A stretch of 64,000 nt of DNA from Rhizobiaceae bacterium (GTDB lineage: Bacteria > Pseudomonadota > Alphaproteobacteria > Rhizobiales > Rhizobiaceae): NCBI GenBank assembly GCA_016763155.1, contig JAESUH010000217.1, positions 35,845-99,844 of the forward strand. Reading direction: 5' to 3'. The notes under the pieces are model-generated. The model searched no databases and had not been told where the DNA came from. It saw only the letters and a program-made list of their open reading frames with translations. This document shows positions 8,909 through 17,208 of this stretch, in pieces (the first letter of the stretch is position 1; every line of letters begins with the position of its first letter). The translations under genes and the position numbers were made by a program.

Positions 8909-9783
8909 TGGCTCATCCCCATACGTTTGAGAACGACATTATTTGCAACTCCCACCAGCATCACCAACACGGCGGCAAGTACGGCCGCTGAAATCAGTGC
9001 CGACCAAATTTGGATGGTCTGGCCGTAATAGGAACCGGCAAGAAGTCTAGCGCCAAGACCGGCAATGGCGCCCGTTGGCAACTCGCCAACGATGGCACCG
9101 ACCAGCGAAATTGCCACGGCGACCTTCATGGAAGTGAACAAAAATGGCACTGAGTTGGGCCAGCGCAATTTCCAAAATGTCTGGGCCGCGCTGGCATTAT
9201 ACGTATGCATCAAATCGAGCTGTTGTTGATCAGGGCTGCGCAAGCCCTTGACCATGCCAACAGCAATCGGGAAAAAACTGAGATAGGTGGAAATCAACGC
9301 TTTTGGCAGCAGGCCTGAAACGCCGATGGCGTTTAGCACCACAATCACCATGGGCGCGATCGCCAATATGGGGATGGTCTGGCTGGTGATAATCCACGGC
9401 ATGAGACTCTTATCCAACGCCTTATTATGGACGATGAGTACTGCGAGCGTGATGCCGAGAATTGTACCGAACAGAAAGCCAAGCAGGGTCGCTGAGAGCG
9501 TGATCCAGCCATGATAAATCAGGCTGCGCTTGGAGGTGATGTTTTTGTTTACCGTGGTTTGCCAGATTTCAACCACCACCTGATGCACCGCTGGTAGAAC
9601 CGGGCGGTCTTGCTTCATTGTATCAGTGATAAGCTGGGAATAGGTCCAGTCCGTACCTGCTTTTTCATAACGATCTAACTGCCACGGGGTGTTCAGATAG
9701 ACGGTAAAACAATACCAGATTGCGATGAGTACCGAGACAACCACAACAACTGGAGCAATTTTTCCTTCGAGCAATTTATTCAT
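8905..9783 (-). CDS. ABC transporter permease, pyrimidine-type importer (short form)
   Basis: A 292-residue inner-membrane permease with about six membrane segments and the coupling-loop pattern YNASAAQTFWKLRWPNSVPFLF. The track opens the frame at 9891, which would overlap the ATPase gene by more than 100 bases; the ATG at 9783 (MNKLLEGKIAPVV, then a strong membrane segment) overlaps the ATPase stop by only eight bases and is the natural start. It sits between the ATPase gene and the second permease, all translationally coupled. Confidence 0.87.
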   Translation of the reverse strand: MNKLLEGKIAPVVVVVSVLIAIWYCFTVYLNTPWQLDRYEKAGTDWTYSQLITDTMKQDRPVLPAVHQVVVEIWQTTVNKNITSKRSLIYHGWITLSATLLGFLFGTILGITLAVLIVHNKALDKSLMPWIITSQTIPILAIAPMVIVVLNAIGVSGLLPKALISTYLSFFPIAVGMVKGLRSPDQQQLDLMHTYNASAAQTFWKLRWPNSVPFLFTSMKVAVAISLVGAIVGELPTGAIAGLGARLLAGSYYGQTIQIWSALISAAVLAAVLVMLVGVANNVVLKRMGMSQ

Positions 9784-10567
9784 CGTAGGAGTGTCCTGCC
9801 CGCAGGCCATCGCGAACACGGTGGGCAAGCTCCAGAAATTTCGGGCTTTCGCGAATATCGAGCGAACGATCTTTCGGCAAGGTGCTTTCAATCACATCAA
9901 TCACCCGACCCGGACGTGGTGACATAACGACGATTTTTGTCGAAAGATATACAGCTTCGGGAATGGAGTGGGTGACGAAACAGATGGTTTTATTGGTGCG
10001 ATCCCAGAGCTTCAACAATTGCTCGTTGAGATGATCGCGGACGATTTCATCGAGCGCACCGAAGGGTTCGTCCATCAGCAATAAATCTGCGTCGAAGGCC
10101 AGAGCCCGGGCAATCGAAGCACGCTGCTGCATGCCGCCGGAAAGCTGCCAGGGGAATTTTTTGCCGAATTCATCCAGATCAACAAGCTCCAGCACACGTC
10201 GTGTGCGTTCTTGAATTTCGGATTTTGAAAAACCCATAATTTCCAACGGCAAGGCAATATTTTTTTCAATGCTGCGCCAAGGATATAGCGAGGCTGCCTG
10301 AAATACAAAACCATAAGCTCGCGCCAAACGCGCTTCTTCCGGGCTGACACCACCAACGGTAATCTCGCCACCAGTGGGCTTTTCCAGATCAGCAATCACC
10401 CGCAAAAATGTAGTCTTGCCGCAACCGGATGGCCCGATGAAAGATACAAATTCGCCCTTGGCAATATCCAGATCGATTTCGGATAATGCATGAACCGGCC
10501 CGTCATTCGTTTCGAATGTGAGCGATAGTTTCTTGGCCGATACGACTGGTGACGCGTCTTTACTCAT
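9776..10567 (-). CDS. ABC transporter ATP-binding protein, pyrimidine-type importer
   Basis: A 263-residue nucleotide-binding subunit of the nitrate/sulfonate/taurine-like importer class. Walker A is IGPSGCGKTTFLR (about residue 43), the signature is LSGGMQQRASIARALA, Walker B is LLLMDEPFGALDE, and the switch histidine is in CFVTHSIPEAVYL. All catalytic motifs are intact. It follows the VOC gene with a one-base stop/start overlap and precedes the two permeases. It would power uptake for the pyrimidine catabolic pathway encoded upstream. Confidence 0.92.
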   Translation of the reverse strand: MSKDASPVVSAKKLSLTFETNDGPVHALSEIDLDIAKGEFVSFIGPSGCGKTTFLRVIADLEKPTGGEITVGGVSPEEARLARAYGFVFQAASLYPWRSIEKNIALPLEIMGFSKSEIQERTRRVLELVDLDEFGKKFPWQLSGGMQQRASIARALAFDADLLLMDEPFGALDEIVRDHLNEQLLKLWDRTNKTICFVTHSIPEAVYLSTKIVVMSPRPGRVIDVIESTLPKDRSLDIRESPKFLELAHRVRDGLRAGHSYDE

Positions 10568-11016
10568 TAATTGCTTTCATCTGGATCATAGTCCCATAAT
10601 TTTGGTTCGGCGAATTCAAGACTGTTGCCAGCAGGATCACGGAAATAGACAGAGCGGGCGCCATTCGGCCAAGTAATTTTTGACTCAATTTCAATGTCAT
10701 TTTTCTGCAAATGAGCCGTCCATGATTCAATGGCTCCCGGAGGGGCCGAAAAACAAACATGGATTGGGCCATTGGAACCATGGGGCGGAATTGGTAATGA
10801 CTTTTCGAAGGGCTGTTTCACAGTTTCATTCGGGTTGAAAACCAGAACCATTGTCTTGCCGCAACGAAAGAAAACATGACGACCTTCTGTCGCTGTCACT
10901 TCTTCCATGCCCAAAATGCCGCCATAAAACTCTCGCGCCACATCAAGGTCTTCGGCATAAACCGCCGTTTCCAAAATGCCATTTAAGGCAGGAGAAATAT
11001 TTTGGCTCAATTGCAT
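10567..11016 (-). CDS. VOC (glyoxalase/bleomycin-resistance fold) protein
   Basis: A 149-residue protein built of two beta-alpha-beta-beta-beta units. It has AVYAEDLDVAREFYGGILGME at the start and SVYFRDPAGNSLEF near the end, the standard end of VOC domains, with possible metal-binding His and Glu residues. The track start at 11088 lies inside the dihydropyrimidinase gene; the ATG at 11016 (MQLSQNISPALNG) falls eight bases after that gene's stop and is preferred. Its place between dihydropyrimidinase and the ABC ATPase, with an overlapping stop/start, suggests a role in pyrimidine breakdown, perhaps dealing with a reactive aldehyde, but this is only context. The reaction is not known. Confidence 0.8.
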   Translation of the reverse strand: MQLSQNISPALNGILETAVYAEDLDVAREFYGGILGMEEVTATEGRHVFFRCGKTMVLVFNPNETVKQPFEKSLPIPPHGSNGPIHVCFSAPPGAIESWTAHLQKNDIEIESKITWPNGARSVYFRDPAGNSLEFAEPKLWDYDPDESN

Positions 11017-11024
11017 AGACCGCC

Positions 11025-12479
11025 TTATACTCCCGAAGCCGGAATGCCCGTGCGCTGAACTTTGCGTGGGGCGGTGACTTCTTTCCATTTGGAAAGGGCT
11101 TTGTTGACGGCCTGGAAGGGTTCGCGTTTTACGAATTCTCCGTGGCCTTCCTGAGTTTTGACTGCACCTTCTTCAACGGCCACATAACCTCTGGTCAATG
11201 TGTAGCGCGGCAGGCCTTTGACCTTTTTGCCTTCAAACACATTATAGTCGATGGCCGATTGTTGTTTGTCTGCGGTGATAGTTTTTTCAAGGCTTGGGTC
11301 CCAAACCACAATATCCGCGTCAGAGCCCACAAGGATTGCGCCTTTTTTGGGATAAATATTGAGAATTTTGGCGATGTTGGTGGAGGTGACCGCGACGAAT
11401 TCATTCATGGTCAGGCGACCGGTTGCAACGCCGTAGGTCCATAACATTGGCAAACGATCTTCAAGGCCACCTGTGCCATTTGGAATTTGGGTGAAGTCGC
11501 CAACGCCGTAGCGTTTTTGCTCGGTGGTGAAGGCACAGTGATCGGTTGCGACCACTTGCAGCGATCCTGCTTGCAGGCCTGCCCAAAGCGAATCCTGATG
11601 CATTTTATTGCGGAATGGGGGTGACATGACACGGCGTGCGGCATGATCCCAATCTGGGTTTGCGTATTCGCTTTCATCCAAGGTCAAATGCTGGATTAGC
11701 GGCTCGCCATAAACGCGCTTGCCGTTTTGGCGGGCGCGGCGGATGGCTTCATGTGATTGTTCGCAAGAGGTATGCACCACATAAAGCGGCACGCCTGCCA
11801 TATCGGCAATCATGATGGCGCGGTTTGTGGCTTCGCCTTCTACTTCCGGTGGGCGCGAATAGGCATGGGCTTCCGGGCCGTTATTGCCTTCTGCCATAAG
11901 TTTAGCTTGCAATTGGGCAACCACATCGCCGTTTTCGGCATGAACCATCGGCAAAGCGCCAAGCTCAGCGCAGCGCTGGAAGGATGAATACATCTCATCA
12001 TCATCCACCATCAAGGCACCCTTGTAAGCCATGAAGTGTTTGAAAGTATTGATGCCTTTTTCTTTGACGACGGTTTCCATCTCATCAAAAACCTGCTCAC
12101 TCCACCAGGTGATCGCCATGTGGAAGGAATAATCACAATTGGCACGACCAGATTTATTATCCCACATCTGAATGGCTTCAAGCAGGGATTGGCCAGGAGC
12201 TGGTAGCGCAAAATCAACCACCATTGTGGTGCCGCCGGAAAGTGCGGCACGGGTGCCCGATTCAAAATCATCGGAGGAATAAGTGCCCATAAATGGCATT
12301 TCCAAATGGGTGTGCGGATCAATGCCGCCGGGCATGACATAGCAACCTGTAGCATCCAGCGTCTCGTCACCGGAAAGGTTCTGGCCGATTTCGGTAATAA
12401 TACCGTCTTCGATTTTTACGTCTGCTTTATAGGTACGATCAGCGGTAACAATGGTGCCGCCTTTGATTACTTTGGTCAT
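11025..12479 (-). CDS. hydA: Dihydropyrimidinase
   Basis: This zinc amidohydrolase opens dihydrouracil to N-carbamoyl-beta-alanine (and dihydrothymine to its methyl homologue), step two of the reductive pathway. The 484-residue length is typical. Metal-site motifs are in order: GGIDPHTHLEMPF (about residue 55), the carboxylated-lysine segment KHFMAYKGALM (about 150), MVHAENGDV (about 183), VVHTSCEQSHEA (about 238) and VATDHCAF (about 315). It could also act on hydantoins, as the family name D-hydantoinase implies, but the surrounding preT-preA and amidase genes favour dihydropyrimidines. It follows the amidase gene after a spacer filled by a repeat element. Confidence 0.94.
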   Translation of the reverse strand: MTKVIKGGTIVTADRTYKADVKIEDGIITEIGQNLSGDETLDATGCYVMPGGIDPHTHLEMPFMGTYSSDDFESGTRAALSGGTTMVVDFALPAPGQSLLEAIQMWDNKSGRANCDYSFHMAITWWSEQVFDEMETVVKEKGINTFKHFMAYKGALMVDDDEMYSSFQRCAELGALPMVHAENGDVVAQLQAKLMAEGNNGPEAHAYSRPPEVEGEATNRAIMIADMAGVPLYVVHTSCEQSHEAIRRARQNGKRVYGEPLIQHLTLDESEYANPDWDHAARRVMSPPFRNKMHQDSLWAGLQAGSLQVVATDHCAFTTEQKRYGVGDFTQIPNGTGGLEDRLPMLWTYGVATGRLTMNEFVAVTSTNIAKILNIYPKKGAILVGSDADIVVWDPSLEKTITADKQQSAIDYNVFEGKKVKGLPRYTLTRGYVAVEEGAVKTQEGHGEFVKREPFQAVNKALSKWKEVTAPRKVQRTGIPASGV

Positions 12480-12532
12480 TTTGTTTTTCCCTCAATTCTT
12501 CCAGTTTTCCTCAACGGAGCTTCCAGATAATG

Positions 12533-12649
12533 CGTCATCCCTGTGCTTGTCACAGGGATCCATTCCTCTTCCCTATCAGCGCAATGGCACTTCCGAATGA
12601 ACCGCTGCCCTCAATGGCATGGATTCCTGTGACAAGCACAGGAATGACG
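12533..12649. repeat. 117-bp palindromic intergenic element, intact copy 1
   Basis: Left arm CGTCATCCCTGTGCTTGTCA... (12533-12563) and right arm ATGGATTCCTGTGACAAGCA... (12619-12649) are near-perfect inverted copies of 31 bases around a 55-base centre. The element lies between the amidase and dihydropyrimidinase genes of one operon, so any transcript must read through a long hairpin. Confidence 0.85.
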
Positions 12650-12673
12650 CGGGGGTGAATGGCGTGGAAAAAC

Positions 12674-13924
12674 TCACTCCACAATCTCCGCAGTTTCTAC
12701 CACCGCGTGGAACAGTACATCTGTTCCGGCTCTGGCCCATTCCTGCGAGATGTCTTCTGCTTCGTTATGGCTTAAGCCATCGACGCAGGGGCACATTACC
12801 ATGGAGGTTGGGGCGACACGGTTGATCCAGCAGGCGTCGTGGCCAGCGCCGGAAATTAGATCGCGGTGGGAATAGCCCAGGCGTTCGGCGGCGTTGCGTA
12901 CAGCAGTGACACAGCCTTCATCGAAGGTCACCGGATCAAAACCGCCGACGGTTTCCATTTCGATTTCGAGACCCATATCATCGCAGATTTTCTTGGCGCC
13001 CTCTGCCAGTTGTTTTTCCATATCTTTAATGGTGGCAAGATTTGGTGAGCGAAAATCAACGGTGAATACCACCTTGCCGGGGATAACATTACGCGAATTT
13101 GGGAACACATCGATATGGCCAGCAGCACCCACCGCATCGGGGGCTTGGGACCATGCGATTTTATCGACTAAATCCAAAATTCTTGCCATGCCAAGCCCTG
13201 CATTTTTGCGCATGGGCATAGGGGTAGAGCCGGTGTGACTGTCCTTACCTGTAACGGTAATTTGCGTCCATGAAAGGCCCTGACCGTGGGTGACCACGCC
13301 AATGTCTTTTCCTTCGTTTTCCAGGATTGGGCCCTGCTCAATGTGAAGCTCGAAAAAGGCGTGCATCTTGCGTTCGCCGACTGTTTCTTCGCCCTTCCAG
13401 CCAATGCGCTCTAATTCGTCGCCGAACTTTTTGCCATCGGCATCTTCCAGTTCATAGGCCCAGTCTTGCTTATGCATATCGGCAAATACACCGGAGGCCA
13501 GCATGGCGGGGGCGTATCTTGTGCCCTCTTCATTGGTCCAGTTGGTAACGACAATCGGGTGTTTGGTTTTGATATCCAGATCGTTAAGAGTGCGCACGAT
13601 CTCAAGACCTGCAAGCACACCAAGGACACCATCATATTTGCCGCCGGTTGGCTGGGTATCCAAATGGCTACCCACATAAACGGGCAGTGCATCGGGATCA
13701 GTTCCCTCGCGACGCATGAACATGGTGCCCATCTGGTCGACACCCATGGTGAGACTAGCTTCTTCGCACCATTTGCGGAAAAGGTGACGGCCTTCACCGT
13801 CTTCATCGGTCACGGTCTGGCGATTATTACCACCGGCAATGCCGGGGCCAATCTTTGCCATTTCCATGAGTGTTTCCCAGAGTCTGTCTGAGTTAATGCG
13901 TAGATTTTCGCCCGGTGCGGCCAT
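12674..13924 (-). CDS. N-carbamoyl-beta-alanine amidase (beta-ureidopropionase), M20 family
   Basis: This enzyme would hydrolyse N-carbamoyl-beta-alanine to beta-alanine, CO2 and ammonia, step three of reductive pyrimidine breakdown. The 416-residue protein is of the M20/allantoate amidohydrolase-carbamoylase class. Dinuclear metal and substrate motifs include YVGSHLDTQPTGGKYDGVLG, NWTNEEGTRYAPAMLASG, FELHIEQGPILE, GAGHDACWIN and DGLSHNEAED. The dimerisation domain with KDSHTGSTPMPMRKNA sits in the middle. Close relatives act on allantoate or carbamoyl amino acids, so substrate is assigned from its neighbours, dihydropyrimidinase and omega-aminotransferase. It is separated from the aminotransferase gene by a short repeat. 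Confidence 0.9.
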   Translation of the reverse strand: MAAPGENLRINSDRLWETLMEMAKIGPGIAGGNNRQTVTDEDGEGRHLFRKWCEEASLTMGVDQMGTMFMRREGTDPDALPVYVGSHLDTQPTGGKYDGVLGVLAGLEIVRTLNDLDIKTKHPIVVTNWTNEEGTRYAPAMLASGVFADMHKQDWAYELEDADGKKFGDELERIGWKGEETVGERKMHAFFELHIEQGPILENEGKDIGVVTHGQGLSWTQITVTGKDSHTGSTPMPMRKNAGLGMARILDLVDKIAWSQAPDAVGAAGHIDVFPNSRNVIPGKVVFTVDFRSPNLATIKDMEKQLAEGAKKICDDMGLEIEMETVGGFDPVTFDEGCVTAVRNAAERLGYSHRDLISGAGHDACWINRVAPTSMVMCPCVDGLSHNEAEDISQEWARAGTDVLFHAVVETAEIVE

Positions 13925-13994
13925 GATATTTCCTCTTCCAGCGGTCGTTCGACCGCGCCTGTTTGGGCACTTTCGCTATCCTTCGAATTGCTCA

Positions 13995-14063
13995 AGCGCT
14001 CTAACTTTTGTTTTTACGCACTTCTATCCGAAAACTGGCTACCACTTTTCGGGAAGCGCTCTA
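13995..14063. repeat. Rhizobiales-type short palindromic repeat, copy overlapping the aminotransferase stop codon
   Basis: The unit begins AGCGCTCTA and ends AGCGCTCTA, with a centre containing CCGAAAACTGG and CCACTTTTCGGG, so the whole can fold. Its final CTA supplies the TAG stop codon (14061-14063, minus strand) of the aminotransferase gene. The consensus (AAAACYGG...CCACTTTT) is shared with the repeat behind polA. Confidence 0.75.
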
Positions 14064-15389
14064 GTCCACCTCGTTTAATACCTTTCTCAGGCAATCCATC
14101 AATTCGTCGATGTGACTTTTCTCAATGATTAGCGGTGGGGATAATGCAATCGTATCTGCGGTTACGCGGATCAGACAGCCTTTTTCAAAGGCGTTGACGA
14201 AGGCAGCAAAGCCACGCTTTGCCGGCTCACCTTTAATGGGCGATAGCTCAATCGCGCCGATCAAGCCGACGTTGCGAATGTCTATGACGTTGGGACAGTC
14301 TTTGAGATCGTGCAGCGCGTCTTCCCAGTAGGAAGCCATTTCGCTGGCGCGGGTCAAAAGCCCCTCTTCCGCGTAAGTATCTAGCGTGCCAAGTGCTGCA
14401 GCGCAGGCCATCGGATTACCTGAATAGGTATAGCCGTGGAAAAACTCAATCAGATGTTCCGGGCCGGTCATGAAGGCGTCGTGAATTTCTTTCTTCACGA
14501 AAACAGCACCCATAGGAATGACCCCATTGGTAATGCCTTTAGCTGTTGTCATCAAATCTGGCGTCACACCAAAAAAATCTGAACCAAAGGGCGAGCCCAG
14601 CCTGCCAAAGCCAGTGATAACTTCATCAAAAATTAGAATAATGCCATGCTTGTCGCAAATTTTGCGCAGGCGCTGGAGATATCCCTGAGGCGGGATCAAT
14701 ACGCCGGTGGAACCAGCTACCGGCTCAACAATCACTGCCGCGATGGTCGAAGGATCATGCAGGGCGCAAATTCTCTCAAGCTCATCAGCAATATTCTCGC
14801 CATGCTCCGGCACGCCTCTAGTAAAGGCGTTTTGCTCGGGCAAATGTGTGTGAGGCATGTGGTCGACGCCGTTCAGCATGGAGCCAAACATTTTGCGGTT
14901 GCCACTGATACCACCAACAGAAATGCCGCCGAAATTTACCCCGTGATAACCGCGCTCGCGACCAATCAAACGAGTGCGTTCGCCTTGGCCATTTACACGG
15001 TGATAGGCCAGCGCAATCTTCAGCGCTGTATCAACAGATTCCGAACCGGAATTTGTGAAGAAAACATGATCCATTCCATCGGGAGCCAAATCGACCAGAC
15101 GGTTGGCAAGTTCAAATGCTTTTGGATGGCCAATCTGGAAAGCAGGCGCATAGTCCAGCTCTTCCGCCTGCTTTTGAATGGCTTCGGTAATTAGTGGACG
15201 GCCATGGCCAGCATTACAACACCAAAGACCAGATGTACCATCCAGAACCAGACGGTTTTCTGTAGTGGTATAATGCATGTCCTTTGCAGCAGCGAACATA
15301 CGAGGTTGTTTTTTAAATTGCCGGTTTGCCGTGAAAGGCATCCAAAAGGCGCGCAAATCATTTGGCGCAGGCTGCAACCTATCTGACAT
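14061..15389 (-). CDS. Class III omega-aminotransferase, probable beta-alanine:pyruvate transaminase
   Basis: A PLP enzyme of 442 residues that would move the amino group of beta-alanine to pyruvate, giving malonate semialdehyde and alanine, the last step of the pathway here. Motifs: LWCCNAGHGRP near residue 53, FTNSGSESVDTALKIA (phosphate binding, about 110), LIFDEVITGFGRLG (PLP-contacting aspartate, about 250) and TTAKGITNGVIPMGAV with the Schiff-base lysine (about 285). It heads the minus-strand run that continues with the amidase and dihydropyrimidinase. A candidate RutR operator lies about 105 bases upstream. Other omega-amino acids such as gamma-aminobutyrate remain possible substrates. 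Its TAG stop is contributed by a repeat element. Confidence 0.9.
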   Translation of the reverse strand: MSDRLQPAPNDLRAFWMPFTANRQFKKQPRMFAAAKDMHYTTTENRLVLDGTSGLWCCNAGHGRPLITEAIQKQAEELDYAPAFQIGHPKAFELANRLVDLAPDGMDHVFFTNSGSESVDTALKIALAYHRVNGQGERTRLIGRERGYHGVNFGGISVGGISGNRKMFGSMLNGVDHMPHTHLPEQNAFTRGVPEHGENIADELERICALHDPSTIAAVIVEPVAGSTGVLIPPQGYLQRLRKICDKHGIILIFDEVITGFGRLGSPFGSDFFGVTPDLMTTAKGITNGVIPMGAVFVKKEIHDAFMTGPEHLIEFFHGYTYSGNPMACAAALGTLDTYAEEGLLTRASEMASYWEDALHDLKDCPNVIDIRNVGLIGAIELSPIKGEPAKRGFAAFVNAFEKGCLIRVTADTIALSPPLIIEKSHIDELMDCLRKVLNEVD

Positions 15390-15493
15390 GCAAGTTCTCC
15401 CAAATTGCTTCTCAAAATCGCCTTAACTAGCCGCCTGATCTAATCTTTTACTCAAACGATTTTGACGATTTAGATTAATTCATGTTACAAATT

Positions 15494-15509
15494 TTTACCA
15501 GTTGGACAA
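15494..15509. promoter_or_regulatory. Candidate RutR operator between the aminotransferase gene and rutR
   Basis: TTTACCAGTTGGACAA matches 12 of the 14 fixed positions of the RutR palindrome TTGACCA-NN-TGGTCAA. It lies in the divergent intergenic region about 80 bases upstream of the rutR ATG and about 105 bases upstream of the aminotransferase gene, where it could control both. Confidence 0.65.
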
Positions 15510-15575
15510 ATATTAGCATTGTTGGCCTTTGGGTCAAGATATATTTCGCTAGGGAATTCGGAGACTAACGGGCAG

Positions 15576-16208
15576 ATGAAACCACGGGCAGCAAGCACTC
15601 AGCGACGCACGCGTATTCAAAAAGAAAACGAGGAAATTATCCTTGAATCTGCGTTGGAAATTTTTTCAACCAACGGTTTTCGCGGCACGACAATTGATCA
15701 AATTGCAGCAGCTGCCGGCATGTCTAAACCGAATTTGCTTTACTATTTCCGGCGCAAGGAAGACATGCATCAGGCCTTGCTCGATCAACTTTTGACCAAT
15801 TGGCTGGCTCCCCTTGAAGAAATGGACCCCGGTGGCGAGCCGCTTGAGGAAATCTGTAAATATATCAGACGTAAACTTGAAATGGCTGAAAAATATCCTC
15901 GCGAAAGCCGCCTCTTTGCCAATGAAATTCTTCAAGGCGCGCCGCACATAAAAGAACAGTTGGAAGGCGCATTACGCGAATTGGTTGATGAAAAATCCAT
16001 GCTGATTGAAAACTGGATCGAACAGAAAAAACTTGCCCCCTGCGATCCCCGCCATGTGATCTTTTCGATCTGGGCGACCACGCAGCATTACGCAGATTTT
16101 GACGTGCAAATTTGTGCCATTCTAGCTGAAGAAGAACGCATCAAAACTCGCTTTGAAGATGCAGCAAAAATGCTTGAAGGTCTCTATGTGAACGGACTTA
16201 AACCCTAG
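15576..16208 (+). CDS. rutR: RutR-type TetR-family regulator of pyrimidine catabolism
   Basis: RutR is the uracil/thymine-responsive TetR repressor. The 210-residue protein (ATG at 15576) has the N-terminal helix-turn-helix (IFSTNGFRGTTIDQIAAAAG, then MSKPNLLYYFRRKEDMHQAL) and a C-terminal ligand domain starting LTNWLAPLEEMDPGGEPLEE and containing SRLFANEILQGAPHI, which closely follows RutR proteins. The track start at 15519 adds 19 residues unlike the family and reaches into the promoter region, so the later ATG is preferred. It is divergent from the aminotransferase gene, convergent with the DMT gene three bases away, and a RutR-like palindrome lies upstream, consistent with autoregulation and control of the cluster. 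Confidence 0.9.
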   Translation: MKPRAASTQRRTRIQKENEEIILESALEIFSTNGFRGTTIDQIAAAAGMSKPNLLYYFRRKEDMHQALLDQLLTNWLAPLEEMDPGGEPLEEICKYIRRKLEMAEKYPRESRLFANEILQGAPHIKEQLEGALRELVDEKSMLIENWIEQKKLAPCDPRHVIFSIWATTQHYADFDVQICAILAEEERIKTRFEDAAKMLEGLYVNGLKP

Positions 16209-16211
16209 TCA

Positions 16212-17156
16212 TTATTCGTCTGGCGAGACAACCAGAATCACCAGCCCCATAACGATAACAACAGCACCGACAGCTACCGACATACTGGTCCAGCCATGAC
16301 CCGCCACACCTTCCAGCACGATCACAATGACCGGCACCAGATAAGCATAAGCAAGGACTTTTGCAGCCGGTAGCCTGAGAGAGGCAAATTTCAAAAGGTA
16401 GAAGGTTACTGCGGTGGTAAAGGTGGCCAGATAGGCAATGACACCCCAAACGAATAGCGGAATATTTGTCCAATCGGTCGCAATAATGTCGTTAAAACCG
16501 TAAACGGCAACAAAAATAAATATCCCTATTACAGTCCACAGGGTGAATAATATCAGGGGTTCACCACGGCTAAACTTCTTGATAAGGGGCGCATAGATCG
16601 CATGGCCGACACAGCCTGCAAAAAAGATCAGCTCGCCTTCCCCGACATGAAAACCAAGAATAGCCTCCAAATCCCCGCGAAAAATTACCCAAACAGATCC
16701 GATAGCACCAACAGTTAGGGCAAACAGCATTAAGGGTTTAGATGGTTGGCGCAGTATCAGATAGCCGAACCCGGCTGTCATAAAGGGCACCAGTGTAAAT
16801 ACCGCACCTGTTGCCACCGGCGTGGTGGTTTGCAGGGCCGCAAACATGGTGATGAAATAGAGCGCCATCAAACTGCCAAGTATCAAAAAGCGCCAAGGGG
16901 CGGGAGGGAAATATACTCCGCCGGGTAGGATAAAATGACAGGGAACGGCGATTAAAACCGCCCCAATTAGAAACCGCACGGCGTTAAGCGCCGAAGGCTC
17001 CAAATAAGGAGCCGCTATACCACCAAGGGAAAATGAACCGGCTATCAGTGAAGCAAACAAAATCAACGCCAAATGGCCCAGAATTTTCTGTTTACCAGTC
17101 GCGTAGTTATGCTCAGGTGCGGAAACCCGCATTTTTACACGTTGATTGATATTCAT
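16212..17156 (-). CDS. EamA/DMT-family transporter
   Basis: A 314-residue inner-membrane protein with about ten hydrophobic segments in two repeated EamA halves (ILFASLIAGSFSLGG..., then FFAGCVGHAIYAPLIKKF...). The N-terminal 25 residues are polar and cytoplasmic. Family members move small metabolites or amino acids, often outward; the ligand here is unknown. It follows preA after about 50 bases on the same strand, so it is probably co-transcribed with preT-preA and could export a pathway product, but that is inference. Its stop is three bases from the convergent rutR stop, with no visible terminator between them. Confidence 0.85.
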   Translation of the reverse strand: MNINQRVKMRVSAPEHNYATGKQKILGHLALILFASLIAGSFSLGGIAAPYLEPSALNAVRFLIGAVLIAVPCHFILPGGVYFPPAPWRFLILGSLMALYFITMFAALQTTTPVATGAVFTLVPFMTAGFGYLILRQPSKPLMLFALTVGAIGSVWVIFRGDLEAILGFHVGEGELIFFAGCVGHAIYAPLIKKFSRGEPLILFTLWTVIGIFIFVAVYGFNDIIATDWTNIPLFVWGVIAYLATFTTAVTFYLLKFASLRLPAAKVLAYAYLVPVIVIVLEGVAGHGWTSMSVAVGAVVIVMGLVILVVSPDE

Positions 17157-17208
17157 TCCCGCCTTGTAGCGAATGGTAGCCCGAAATTCTAGTTCCTGAA
17201 CATATTAA

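Noticed and set aside
14646-15194. 182-codon plus-strand ORF inside the aminotransferase gene
   Set aside because: Antisense shadow of a clear class III aminotransferase; no ribosome binding site or recognisable motif.
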